Below, piece after piece: positions 50,422 to 60,700 of a DNA stretch of 64,000 nt. The stretch covers positions 31,410 to 95,409 of the forward strand of contig NZ_VWSH01000002.1 in the NCBI RefSeq assembly GCF_008629695.1, given 5' to 3'. The stretch's first letter is position 1; every line of letters starts with the position of its first letter. Source of the stretch: Taibaiella lutea. Its GTDB lineage: Bacteria > Bacteroidota > Bacteroidia > Chitinophagales > Chitinophagaceae. Position numbers and translations under genes: made by a program. The notes beneath the pieces were generated by a model. That model did not search any database. It had not been told where the DNA came from and saw nothing but the letters and a program-made list of their open reading frames with translations.

Positions 50422-51333
50422 TTGTATAAATGGGTGTATGTGCTTTTAATAATGTGTTTCTTATTGGTGAGTTTTGTCTTACAAAAACTACAAGCTATGA
50501 ACACACTCTCAAGTAACCGCGTGGTTGTATATCTGCAATCGCAGGAAAATCTGAATTTGCTGCCGCAATGTTATGCAAACCTTACTGCAATCAATCTTTC
50601 TTCTTTCCATTTCGGCTGGTCAAAAACGAAGCCTACGTTGCCTTATATCCACCTTAATGATAATATGCCGGGAGACCCGATGTTTGATTCGTTATGGGCG
50701 GACATGAAAGCGGCACAACAGAATGGTGTATTGCTGATTGCTATGCTTGGCGGTGCAGGCGGGGCTTATACGACTCTTTTCAGTCAGGGTAATTATGAGG
50801 TTTTTTATCCGATGTTTGTCAATATGCTGAAGAAATATAATTTTCAGGGTGTGGATCTTGATGTGGAGGAGCAGGTTTCGCAGGCAGATATTGAAAAGCT
50901 GATTGCTGATTTAAGAAAAGATTTTCCGACAGATTTTTACATTACTTCTGCGCCGGTTTGTTCGGCTCTTCAATCGGGTAACAATGATCCGTTTTCAGGA
51001 ATAAACTGGTATTCGATAAAGGATAGTATCGATTGGTTTAATGTGCAGTTTTACAGTGGCTTCGGCAGCTTGTCAACTCCTGATGATTATAATTCTATAA
51101 TTGATAATGGCTTTTCTGCCAGCCAGATTTTAGGAGGGGCGCTGACTAATCCGGCTGATGGCGGCGGTTATGTGGCTATTGCTACGGTAGCTCAGACTTT
51201 ACAAACTTTAAACACGAAATATTCGGGTCAGATTGGAGGCGCAATGGGCTGGGAATATTTCAATGCGAATAATGCTTCTGAACAGGAAGATCCGGTTGGA
51301 TGGGCAACTGCTATGAAAAACGCTGTAAGCTAA
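50422..51333 (+). CDS. Glycoside hydrolase family 18-like protein
   Basis: 303 residues from a TTG start; ATGs at 50452 and 50497 are alternatives, so the presence of a signal peptide is uncertain (residues 4-24 are hydrophobic). The GH18 barrel shows VVVYLQSQ (strand 1), LLIAMLGGAGG (strand 3) and FQGVDLDVEE with Asp145, Asp147 and the catalytic Glu149; the usual first Asp of DGxDxDxE is Gln142 here. FNVQFYSGFG and GGAMGWEYFNAN are the later conserved strands. Chitinase or endo-N-acetylglucosaminidase activity is likely but unproven. Confidence 0.82.
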   Translation: MYKWVYVLLIMCFLLVSFVLQKLQAMNTLSSNRVVVYLQSQENLNLLPQCYANLTAINLSSFHFGWSKTKPTLPYIHLNDNMPGDPMFDSLWADMKAAQQNGVLLIAMLGGAGGAYTTLFSQGNYEVFYPMFVNMLKKYNFQGVDLDVEEQVSQADIEKLIADLRKDFPTDFYITSAPVCSALQSGNNDPFSGINWYSIKDSIDWFNVQFYSGFGSLSTPDDYNSIIDNGFSASQILGGALTNPADGGGYVAIATVAQTLQTLNTKYSGQIGGAMGWEYFNANNASEQEDPVGWATAMKNAVS

Positions 51334-51362
51334 AAGAGCGTAACTTATAATATATATAAACC

Positions 51363-51395
51363 GAAAGCAGCATGAAAGTGCTGCTTTCTCTTTTT
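51363..51395 (+). terminator. GH18 terminator
   Basis: GAAAGCAGCA (51363-51372), loop TGAAAG, TGCTGCTTTC (51379-51388), then T-rich. Confidence 0.8.
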
Positions 51396-51526
51396 GGATG
51401 GTGTATGTAATAAAGCAGACAGGTAACTATATCCCATTTGGGCAAAAGAAATAATTTTCAAGTCGTTTTATATAGCCTTGAAAGGGTAAAAACATGGTAG
51501 CAATAGGTGTAAAATCATCGTTAACA

Positions 51527-51574
51527 GATAGGGTTTCACCCTATCCTGTTTTCTGCCGTCCTTGCAGGACTTGT
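51527..51574. repeat. 48-bp REP-like element, copy 2
   Basis: Same GATAGGGT-TTC-ACCCTATC hairpin as copy 1, followed by a perfect second hairpin GTCC-TTGCA-GGAC. 42/48 identity with 47011-47058. Confidence 0.75.
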
Positions 51575-51637
51575 AAATATATTGTTCAACGACTATGTAA
51601 TTCCCAATCAAAGGATTAATGATATATCTGCACAAAA

Positions 51638-51663
51638 AAAGCTGCTTCGGAGGAAGCAGCTTT
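51638..51663 (-). terminator. Terminator of the type B T9SS gene
   Basis: AAAGCTGCTTC (51638-51648), loop GGAG, GAAGCAGCTTT (51653-51663); the minus-strand T tract is the complement of the A-run at 51634-51640. Confidence 0.8.
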
Positions 51664-51680
51664 TAATATGAATATAATTA

Positions 51681-53699
51681 TCATCGCAGTAATGTGACGT
51701 TCCCCGACCTTCGGTAACGTTCCTGTGTATTGGCACAGTTGGCATCCACTTCCCACATATAAACGCCCATTGGCGCGTCTTTACCATCAACGGTGCCATT
51801 CCATTTGCCGTGAGGATCTGTTGTAGAGAAAACTTCTTTACCCCAGCGGTCATAGATTTTGAAATAGTTGATTTTCACAAGTTCCTGATTCAATAAACCA
51901 AATTTGCCTGAACCGTCTATACCGTTTGGTTTGAATGCGTTTGGCAGATGAATGTCATCGCAAGGTGCCTGTACGAGTACGGAATCGATTGTTTTACAAC
52001 CATCTGAGTTTGTAATGTTCAGGTAGTAGGTGATGTCGTAAGGAGGCCTCACTTTGGTTATCGGCATGAAACGGGATTCGGTAAAGCCGATATCCGGTAA
52101 CCATTCGTAAGAATATTGTGTGCCAAGAGAGGTACCGGGACCGCCAAGAATAGTTGTAGAACCATCTCCTACGATTCTGTCAGGACCCGCATCGGCAGCT
52201 ATTTTACTTACTGTTACATTAATCGGGGTTTTAACGATACAGTTATAGTTGTAATAAGTTGTTACTGTATATTGTACGGACAGGTTCGGATTTACGTGAA
52301 CGAACTGACCCATTGTGGTATCGATATAATAATCAGGTGTCCATTTGAAGCTGTCGGCATCTAATGAAAGGGCCGATAGTTGAATGGTGTCTCTCTGACA
52401 GATTAAGGTATCATTGCTTATTGTCAAAGGCGTGTGTGCGTAAACATATACTTGTTCGCAATCGGTTTGCACAGTTGGTAAACCTTCGTTGATTGTAAGG
52501 AATACAGTGTATGTACCCGGCTCGTCAATTACAAATGAAGGAGGCAAACGCAAATCTGAAAAAGCAGGTGTTGCATTGGTGCAGGAAGGATAAATGATTT
52601 TGCTGATGGAATTATCTTCGTTGGTCGCCAGCATATACATAGCGCCGTTTTCCCTGCCGATATTACTCATATTGGCTATGGTTGTAAATCCTGCTACATT
52701 GCCTTTGTTATCGGCGGTAGGTGTATTTGCAATTGATTGGGCTTCCCAGTTTAATGTTACAAGGCTTGCTGTCCCGAAGTTCAATACGAAACCATAATAA
52801 GAATCGCAGTCTTTTGTGATAACAATTCCCACAGGTTCTTTAATACGGTTGCCTAAAGTACCCAAATCAACAACGAAAGGCACATTGGTAAGGTTGTTAC
52901 CGAAAGAAATACGGTTTACGCTATTGGTTGCTCTGTTGGTGATAAATAAATGCCAGTTATCCAATTCCTGAATACCTGTAATGGATGTAACGTCATCGAA
53001 GTGCCCGTCAATGTTTCCGAGATTGGTAAGCGTGGGTGTTCCTGTAAGGTTTGTGCCGAAATCAAGGCGGAGTAATTCTTCATTTTTTGTAAATGTAAAA
53101 CCGTACCAGAGGGAATCTTCTTTTACCATATACAATTCATGAGGGCCGTTTAAGGCACCGTCTATATTACCTAAACTTACTTCTGTAGGTAATGATTTCA
53201 ATCCGTTGGGACCAAAATCGTAACGAATCAATTTTGAATTAGTGTTATCTGTTCCTGCTACTTCAAATAAATGCCATGCGCCATTATTAACAAGATAAAT
53301 ACCACCCGGATTAACAGCACCTTCGCCAATGCCGGTAATCATAGAAGGCAATCCGTTAAGGCCGTTGGCGTATTTCATACGTGCCAGACCGCCGCTCGCG
53401 TTGATGTGGAAAGAATAATAAAAGCTGTCGTCTTCCGCCATTACAATGCCGCGCGTATTTGAAACCGACTGAACGGGTCCGATATTATTACCGTTAGGTG
53501 TTGAAGCTAAATTCGGTGGGCAAAATGTCCAAAAATAATTTTGAGCAGTCTGGATAATGTTGAACGGTACTATCTCATGGCCGTTACAAACAGTGTCCGG
53601 TAATTTGAATAAATTAGGATCTGTTTGAGCATGCGTTTTCCCCGCAGGAATGAAAAAAGACAATAACGACGAAGCAAGTAATAGTAATCTTTTGCTCAT
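51681..53699 (-). CDS. Secreted protein with T9SS type B (gliding-motility-type) C-terminal domain
   Basis: 672 residues from the ATG at 53699, which starts the signal peptide (KRLLLLASSLLSFFIPAGKTHAQ). An in-frame start at 53750 is less likely. The first ~400 residues repeat strand patterns of a beta-propeller kind (LTGTPTLTNLGNIDGHFDDVTSITGIQELDNWHLFITNRATNSVNRISFGNNLTNVPFVVDLG). A PKD-like part with Cys residues follows. The last ~85 residues (from LPNAFKPNGIDGSGKFGL through FKIYDRWGKEVFST to YMWEVDANC) are the CHU_C/type B sorting domain. Such proteins are exported by T9SS; ligand unknown. Confidence 0.85.
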   Translation of the reverse strand: MSKRLLLLASSLLSFFIPAGKTHAQTDPNLFKLPDTVCNGHEIVPFNIIQTAQNYFWTFCPPNLASTPNGNNIGPVQSVSNTRGIVMAEDDSFYYSFHINASGGLARMKYANGLNGLPSMITGIGEGAVNPGGIYLVNNGAWHLFEVAGTDNTNSKLIRYDFGPNGLKSLPTEVSLGNIDGALNGPHELYMVKEDSLWYGFTFTKNEELLRLDFGTNLTGTPTLTNLGNIDGHFDDVTSITGIQELDNWHLFITNRATNSVNRISFGNNLTNVPFVVDLGTLGNRIKEPVGIVITKDCDSYYGFVLNFGTASLVTLNWEAQSIANTPTADNKGNVAGFTTIANMSNIGRENGAMYMLATNEDNSISKIIYPSCTNATPAFSDLRLPPSFVIDEPGTYTVFLTINEGLPTVQTDCEQVYVYAHTPLTISNDTLICQRDTIQLSALSLDADSFKWTPDYYIDTTMGQFVHVNPNLSVQYTVTTYYNYNCIVKTPINVTVSKIAADAGPDRIVGDGSTTILGGPGTSLGTQYSYEWLPDIGFTESRFMPITKVRPPYDITYYLNITNSDGCKTIDSVLVQAPCDDIHLPNAFKPNGIDGSGKFGLLNQELVKINYFKIYDRWGKEVFSTTDPHGKWNGTVDGKDAPMGVYMWEVDANCANTQERYRRSGNVTLLR

Positions 53700-53859
53700 A
53701 CTTGAGTTTATGATATCAGAATAATGGAACAATATAATACGGTTTTTCAAGATTTCGATGGCATAGCTACCGAAATCTTAAAAAGATTGGCTAATGTAAT
53801 AAGATTATTGGAAAATTCTGCAAACAATTACTATTTTTATTTCCAAAATAATAGAATAC

Positions 53860-56019
53860 ATGATGAAATATTTACATCCCAAGGCTGTTTTTGCATTGGC
53901 AATGAGTCTTATTTCTGCCGTTCCCATGCAAGCAAAAGAAGGTATGTGGCAGCCATCGCAATTCAAAAGACAGGAATCGGACATGCAGAAGTTGGGTTTG
54001 AAAATTCCGGTCGAGGCATTGTACAACACAGACGGCACAGGGCTTAACAGCGCTGTAGTATTGTTTGGAAAAGGCTGTACGGGCGAATTAATTTCAGGAA
54101 GCGGCTTGCTGCTTACAAACCATCACTGCGGTTACAGCGCTGTACAGGCTTTAAGCACTGATGCGGCCAATTACCTGATTAATGGTTTCTGGGCGAAGGA
54201 TAAAAGTACGGAGTTGCCTTGCGCGGGATTGACTGTTTCGATTGTAACAAGGATAGATGATGTAACAGAATATGTGTTGAAGGGCATTAATGACACTATG
54301 CCTGAAGCACAACGAAATGAACAAATCAAACAACGTATTGCAGAGTTGCAAAGGGCTTATAAAAATATACAAGGGCTTGATGCTGATGTAAAACCTTATT
54401 ATAACGGTTTGCAATACTGGGCTTCGGTAATGGAGACTTTTACGGATATCCGTCTGGTGGGAAATCCGCCTAATGGTATCGGTAAATTCGGTGCGGATAC
54501 GGATAACTGGATGTGGCCGCGTATGACGGGCGATTTTTGTGTGTTCAGGGTTTATGCAAATAAGAACAACAAACCTTCCGATTATGATGTGAATAATGTT
54601 CCTTATAAGCCAAAGAAGTTTTTCAGTATCAATACTTCCGGCGTAAAGGAAGGTGATTTTACAATGGTGTATGGATTTCCTGCGCAAACACAGGAGTATT
54701 TAAGTTCTTATCAATTGAATCAGGTTCAGTACATTATTGATCCTATCAGAATTGAAGCGCGCCAAAAGAAGCTGGCTGTATGGGACGAAGCTATGCGTAA
54801 TAATCCTGATGTATTTTTGAAATACGCTGCGAAGCAGGCTTCTGTCAGCAACGGATATAAAAAATGGCAGGGTGAGGTTTTAGGTCTTAATACATTTGAT
54901 GTTGTTGGCAAGAAACAACAATTCGAAAAGAAATTCCAGCTTACGGCTATCGGACATGGCGATCAGCCCGGAGATGCGATGTTGTTGCCGCAAATGCAGG
55001 CTACCATCAGCGGAAGCGACAATGCGCTTATTGCTTCTGAATATACCAGGGAAACGGTTATGGGCGTAGAGGTGATTCAGCAAACTGCTTATTTGCAGAA
55101 GGTAATGAATCTTTACAGGTCTGATGTTTCCGGTATTGCTTTGTCTGACAGCCTTCAGAAAATGAAGACTGCGGTAAATGGTTTTTATAAAAATTATGAT
55201 GCCGCCACGGATCATAAGGTGTTTGAAGTACTGATGCCTTTATATATGCAGCAAGGTTCTCAGGTGGTAGCGCCAAAAATGCAAGGTGTTTTCTATAATT
55301 CAGGTAATAATTTTACTTCATGGGGAAATAACGTGTTCAGCCATAGTATTGCATTGAGTAAGGATGCAATGAACCGTATTCTGGACAATGCGAATAAGAA
55401 TGATTCTACTGAAATAAAGGATGATCCTGCATATCAGATTTATGCTGCGGTGGATGAGTTCAGCAAGAAAAGCATTGATCCTGTTTTGATGAGTACGAAT
55501 AAACGATTGGCGCCTATGAACAGAATGTACCTGCGTCGCCAGATGGAATATGGTAATACGGGTAAAGATTTTTATCCGGATGCGAACCAGACTTTGCGCC
55601 TTACTTACGGGCCGGTGCAACGTGTTGAAATTCCGGGCAGTAATATTTATCAGACAACACTGGATGATTTGATGCCAAGGTTTAACCCTGCGGTAGAAGA
55701 GTTTAATGTGCCGCAAGGGTTGCGTGATTTGTATAATGCAAAAGATTATGGCCGTTGGGGTGCGAATGGTGTGATGCCTGTCAATTTTATCGCGTCTAAT
55801 CATACAAGCGGCGGTAATTCCGGCAGCCCGGTATTGAATGCCAAAGGTGAATTAATCGGTATCAATTTCGATCGTATCTGGCAAGGCACGATGAGTGACC
55901 TTTATTATGAACCAAGTGTCAGCCGCAATATTTCTGTAGATATCCGTTACGTCATGTTTATTATTGACAAATATGGTAAGGCAGGTTGGTTATTGAAGGA
56001 AATGAAACTGGTGAATTAA
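53860..56019 (+). CDS. S46 family dipeptidyl-peptidase, DPP11-like
   Basis: 719 residues, signal peptide ending VPMQAK. S46 features: EGMWQPSQF after the signal, catalytic His89 in LLLTNHHCGYSAVQ, DTDNWMWPRMTGDFCVFRVYA with the catalytic Asp, and Ser654 in GGNSGSPV. The residue that in this family separates DPP7 (Gly) from DPP11 (Arg) falls at Arg672 in LIGINFDRIWQGTMSD, so release of dipeptides with acidic second residues is predicted. Exported to the periplasm. Confidence 0.9.
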   Translation: MMKYLHPKAVFALAMSLISAVPMQAKEGMWQPSQFKRQESDMQKLGLKIPVEALYNTDGTGLNSAVVLFGKGCTGELISGSGLLLTNHHCGYSAVQALSTDAANYLINGFWAKDKSTELPCAGLTVSIVTRIDDVTEYVLKGINDTMPEAQRNEQIKQRIAELQRAYKNIQGLDADVKPYYNGLQYWASVMETFTDIRLVGNPPNGIGKFGADTDNWMWPRMTGDFCVFRVYANKNNKPSDYDVNNVPYKPKKFFSINTSGVKEGDFTMVYGFPAQTQEYLSSYQLNQVQYIIDPIRIEARQKKLAVWDEAMRNNPDVFLKYAAKQASVSNGYKKWQGEVLGLNTFDVVGKKQQFEKKFQLTAIGHGDQPGDAMLLPQMQATISGSDNALIASEYTRETVMGVEVIQQTAYLQKVMNLYRSDVSGIALSDSLQKMKTAVNGFYKNYDAATDHKVFEVLMPLYMQQGSQVVAPKMQGVFYNSGNNFTSWGNNVFSHSIALSKDAMNRILDNANKNDSTEIKDDPAYQIYAAVDEFSKKSIDPVLMSTNKRLAPMNRMYLRRQMEYGNTGKDFYPDANQTLRLTYGPVQRVEIPGSNIYQTTLDDLMPRFNPAVEEFNVPQGLRDLYNAKDYGRWGANGVMPVNFIASNHTSGGNSGSPVLNAKGELIGINFDRIWQGTMSDLYYEPSVSRNISVDIRYVMFIIDKYGKAGWLLKEMKLVN

Positions 56020-56328
56020 ATTTCTTAGCGAAATGTCATATTGGAAACGATGGGTTGTATATAAGTACAGCTCATCGTTTTTTAATGGATATATTCAAAG
56101 ATGAATTGCTTAAATAAAGACCTTGTAAGGTGCAAATCTGCATGCGTACAAATACGGAAAATGGAAGGGAGTTTTACTGATTTTTAAAGGTCAGAAATTG
56201 TCAAAGCCTTAGTAATAAAGGCAAATCATATTAATTGTTCAAAAATACTTAACACAGGCATTAGGGAAATAAATAGGAACTTACTATGTTTATGATGAAT
56301 TCAATTTATTAACTTAAAAACCAAAACA
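56020..56328. other. Gene-free stretch
   Basis: 309 bp. Apart from the terminator at 56045-56085 it is AT-rich leader sequence with nothing recognisable. Confidence 0.4.
56045..56085 (+). terminator. Terminator of the S46 peptidase gene
   Basis: AAACGATGGGTTGTA (56045-56059) pairs with TACAGCTCATCGTTT (56066-56080) using two G-U wobbles; T-run after. Confidence 0.75.
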
Positions 56329-57015
56329 ATGAACAAGAAAAAAATTATTTATGCTTTATGCTTCGGCATGGCTTTACTTTTTGCAGGTTCCTGCAGGGAT
56401 AACACGGAGGAAAAACCACCGACAGGGTCTGTGGTTGAAAAGATGTCCGGAATTTCTGCAAATATTCAATATATAAATAAAACCAAGAAAGATGAAAAAG
56501 ATGTACTTGATTCAACTGACTTTAATAAAGCAGATTTTAGTCTTGTAAAGGAGCGGATTATGAGGTTAAGTACTTGTGTAGGAAGCTATTGCTCTGACAC
56601 TGCTAATTATTGCGGCAATGATACATGTTTGCAAAAAATAAAAGACTGTCATACCATTGATAGCATTACATTTGAAAGATTGACAGGCTATGGTGGAAAC
56701 GGTCATGCTGTTTTCAGGTATAATGCAGGAATAGGCGATTTGTTAAGAACTGCCGATTGCAGAAAATATATCAAATTGACTTGCAGCGCGATTTCTTATA
56801 GCATCGATACTGTTTCAACAGTAAATGCAACACTACCCAACACTGCACATTATTCAGTCGCACTTTGGCAGCAAATTGCTAAGAATCCTATTGATTCAGT
56901 TGAAGTCTTTAAAGCCATTTATGACCCTACAACAAAGAAATACCTGATTCCATTTAAAGTTTATTTTTCAGGCGGGAAATGGGAAGTTTATGATGTAAGT
57001 AATGATTACCCATAA
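56329..57015 (+). CDS. Lipoprotein of unknown function, Cys-rich
   Basis: 228 residues, lipobox FAGSC with Cys22. Not recognised. Six Cys lie in RLSTCVGSYCSDTANYCGNDTCLQKIKDCHT and two more in ADCRKYIKLTCSAI, probably disulfide-bonded. The C-terminal part has alternating strands and an IYDPTTKKYLIPFKVYFSGGKWEVYDVSND end. It precedes a small membrane protein gene by 18 bp, probably in one operon. Confidence 0.8.
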   Translation: MNKKKIIYALCFGMALLFAGSCRDNTEEKPPTGSVVEKMSGISANIQYINKTKKDEKDVLDSTDFNKADFSLVKERIMRLSTCVGSYCSDTANYCGNDTCLQKIKDCHTIDSITFERLTGYGGNGHAVFRYNAGIGDLLRTADCRKYIKLTCSAISYSIDTVSTVNATLPNTAHYSVALWQQIAKNPIDSVEVFKAIYDPTTKKYLIPFKVYFSGGKWEVYDVSNDYP

Positions 57016-57033
57016 TTGTTTCAGTAAGATAGC

Positions 57034-57669
57034 ATGATAGCAGCTTATATTATTTTATATCTATCAAATCTGTCTCCTCTTTTTGCTTTGTGGACAGGAA
57101 GAATAAACAAGGGCATAATCTGGTATTATGCTCTTGCTTGTTTTGCATTTGATATTAATGCGTTTGTTTTGAAGATATTGCATATTGAGAGATTGTGGTC
57201 AAGTAATTTATTTTTTTTGGTTGAATTTTTATTGTTGTCTTCTTACTTCTATCAATATGTGTTTGAGAAAAAATACAGAAAGCAGATTTTGATTGTATTA
57301 AGTTTAGTAGCTGTTTACTTTGTTGTTGATACTTGTGTTCATTCAATTTTACAGCCTAACTACATTGGTGCGGCTATTTTTTATAGTCTCTACATTTTAT
57401 TTGCAGTATTTGGATTGTATAAAGTTTTGAAGGGAATCGAATATTTAATGATTGAAAAATCGCCCTTGTTCATTTTTTGTATAGCCTTTTTGATTTATGC
57501 CTCCGGTAGTTTTATCATTTTATTGTTTGAGCATGAATTGCGTGAAACGAATAAAGAGTTTATTAAATTCATGTGGTGTTATGTAAGGAATCCGATGAAT
57601 ATTCTGAAGAATTTATTAATCGGGTATGGGCTTATTCTGATGAATAAAAATAAGCAAGTGGCGGGTTGA
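57034..57669 (+). CDS. Multi-pass membrane protein of unknown function
   Basis: 211 residues, with about six to seven hydrophobic helices (IIWYYALACFAFDINAFVL, LFFLVEFLLLSSYFYQYVF, ILIVLSLVAVYFVVD, AAIFYSLYILFAVFGLYKVL, LFIFCIAFLIYASGSFIILLF). The layout resembles the membrane portion of Bacteroidota sensor proteins but there is no kinase or regulator domain. Downstream partner of the Cys-rich lipoprotein gene. Confidence 0.75.
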   Translation: MIAAYIILYLSNLSPLFALWTGRINKGIIWYYALACFAFDINAFVLKILHIERLWSSNLFFLVEFLLLSSYFYQYVFEKKYRKQILIVLSLVAVYFVVDTCVHSILQPNYIGAAIFYSLYILFAVFGLYKVLKGIEYLMIEKSPLFIFCIAFLIYASGSFIILLFEHELRETNKEFIKFMWCYVRNPMNILKNLLIGYGLILMNKNKQVAG

Positions 57670-57681
57670 TTTATTTATCCG

Positions 57682-57715
57682 GAAAAAAGAAAGGCTGCCA
57701 TGAATGGCAGCCTTC
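57682..57715 (-). terminator. Terminator of the giant adhesin gene
   Basis: AAGGCTGCCA (57691-57700), loop TGAA, TGGCAGCCTT (57705-57714); a minus-strand T tract follows (complement of the A-run at 57683-57688). Also within reach of the convergent membrane protein gene. Confidence 0.75.
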
Positions 57716-57737
57716 TCAATTTAAGGGAGGGGGCTGT

Positions 57738-60700
57738 TTATTGCTTCGTTATTTTAATTGTCTGTGAATTATTGCTGTCAACATATTTAATCAGGTAAAC
57801 TCCCTGTGCGAGTCCACTCATATTGATTGTTGTAGCATCGCCATTAAAGTGAGCATTACTTATCACTTTACCTGTCAGGTCACTGACGATAATACCCGGA
57901 TTTTCACCCTGAACGCCGAACACTTTCAGAGAAACCTGGTTACTTGCCGGATTCGGATAAGCTTCCACATTGAAGTTCCTGCTTCCTTTTACTTCAGCAG
58001 TCACTACTTTGGTATAGCCATTGTTACCCGCAATATCTGTAAGTTTCAAACGATAGTAATTGACGCCATTTGCCGGAAGCGCATCCCAGTAAGTATATTC
58101 GGAAGCTGTTCCTTTGGCTGATACGGTTCCGATTTCTTTATAGTGTATGCCGTCCAGGCTTCTTTCAACTGTGAAATAATCACCTTTGGCTTCTGTAGCC
58201 GTATTCCAGTCTATCCTGTTTTTATTACCCACGTTTGTAGCTGAAATCTCGCTTACTTTGATATAAAGTGGTGTAATGCTGTTACTGATATAGAAATTAG
58301 AGAAGCCGGGTGTGGTCACCTGAATCCAGCTGAATCCATTAGGAGCAGTGCCGTTTGCTGTTTGTGAAAGCAAGCTGAAGGTACCTTCTCCTGCTACTAC
58401 ATCCTGATTGCATCCGCTTTCTCCGGTCTGACGTGTTACATTCAGATTAGACAGGGCTGCATTCGGATCAACTCCCTGTAAAGCTGAAAGTTCGGTATTC
58501 AGGAAGAAGAACTGAACATCAAATGTTGTAACATCAGCGTTGTTATAAGTAATACGGAAGTTACGGTCAAGATAATAAGTGCCGCCTGTCTGACGCTCTG
58601 CACCTGTATTAACCGTCAGATAAGGAGCAAATGTTCCGGTACCTGTAGTGCCTGCTGTATTACGTCTCACATTTGCAATTAATCTGCCGCTATTATCCGT
58701 AAGAGATGTCCAGCCTGTGTAGGTGGTGTTAGGCGCGGGTCTTTGTCCGGTAGGAGACTGCGTGCATGAGCCGGTCGGTGCAATCATGCTGTTTGTCACC
58801 TCGTCAATAGTCAGGCAGAAAGTACCTGTATTACCGGTGCTGCCATCTACCGCTACATAATAGGTGTTTCCGCTTATCAGGCCTGAAGCATATAAAGTTG
58901 CTGCATTACCTATTACCGTACCATTATTTTCATCGCAGGATATAATGGAGTATGCTGCCAAATCATTTGGATCGCCGGGATTGGAAGTAGTGAACAATGC
59001 CATTCTGGTATTGGTAAGACCATTACCGGCAACATCTGTTGAAGCACGTACAATTCCGCTTGCAGGAGCCTGGAATTTAAACCAGACAGTAGATGCTGTT
59101 GTCTGTGAACCATTACAGCTAATCATGGGTTCTCCGGTATTAAAGGAAGCGCCTACGTTACTGTAAGTTGCGCCTGTGCAACCGGCACCCACTACTAATG
59201 TTACGGCTCCGCCGGGAAGGTCATTACCCAATGGTGTCTGGAAACTTGTAGTAACCCACGAAGAGAAGTCGCCGCTACCGCAGTTTGTGCGTACATGCAG
59301 ATAATAAGTTGAAGAACCGCTTAATGTGGAAACGCTGCCTCCCGGAATGCTTACAGGTGTTCCTGCACCTGCCGGATCGTTTGCAGATAAGTCTACAACA
59401 TATTCATATCCCAACGGTACTCCGCTTGAAGGTGCATCCCATGTTAAATCTGCAGATGAGGTGGTAATATTGGTTGCTCCAAGGTTTGAAGGAGGGAAGC
59501 AAGTAGGTACAAAGACATTTATCTTATAATCTTCTATCTCGCCATAATTGAAATTTGCACATGGTTCAGCGGTCAAAGGACCATACGTGTCGCCATTGGT
59601 TGCATCTCCCATCATTATTCTTACGGAAGTAAGTCCTGCGAGAGCAGTTGAAGGTATTGCGCAAGACACGGTATGTGTCTCGGAACCGCTACCTGTACCC
59701 GAAAATGCCGTATAGCTGCCAATCATGTCTGCAGCGGTTAATATACCATCCTGGTTCTGATCCATATAAATATATAACTGGTCTTCTGCATAGTGGTTGG
59801 TAGCTGTAAAAGTAATGTCGAATGTAGCACCTGCAGTAGCCGTACCTAATGGGCTGAGGCCGGTATAGTTTGTGTAGTAATTTGCTGAAGTGGTGTTACT
59901 AAACGTTCCGGCAGAGATATTTGAAATGTATTCGTCTGCAGCACTTGCTGTAGTTACAGTACATAAACAAAATGGAGCCGGATTCAAGGCTACCGATAAT
60001 ACATTAGAGCTGTCTTTATTGCCACTATTTGTACAAGTAGTTACAAATCTGAATTGTGTTGGTGCTGCAATACCTGCCGAAGTATAAGTAGTTGTATTGC
60101 CGCCGGTAGATACCCAGCCGCTACCATCGTTAGACTGCCAGTCGTAAGTAATGCCGGTGCCTGCGGTCATTCCTGCTGCCGATAATGTAAAACCTGTGTT
60201 AGGGCAGATAGTTGAAATGCCGCTTATGGTAACAGGAGCAGGTTGGCCTGAACATGTAGTAAGCGTTGCTACATTCAGAGTATAATCTTCAGATTCACCA
60301 TAAAAGTCATCAACGCAAGGATCCGGATCAGCTTCAAAAGCAATCACCTGCACCCTCATGCGTGTGTTGCCGGGTACAGCATCTAACGGTGGCGTTATAG
60401 TTGAGGTGACCGGACCATCTGTATTTACAGCTGTAGCCACAGTATATTGTTCGCCGGATTCACCTAAAATACCGTTTTGATTCCAGTCAATATATACATA
60501 TACATTGTCGTCGTCAAAGTCTGTGCCGCCAATGGAAATGGATATTGTATTCGACAGGCCGGGAATTACATTACCTACCTGCGCTGTATAGTCAGCTACA
60601 TCCCCACTTGCTGTTATGCCTGTTGTGTTATTAATACCGGCATAAGTTACGTTGGTAATATATTCAAACCCGTCTGATGCAAATTCAAATAAAGAACTGC

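Larger units (their letters stand above)
51334..51680. other. Gene-free stretch with terminators and a REP-like element
   Basis: 347 bp between convergent genes: a GH18 terminator at 51363-51395, REP-like copy 2 at 51527-51574, and a terminator for the minus-strand gene at 51638-51663. Confidence 0.6.
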
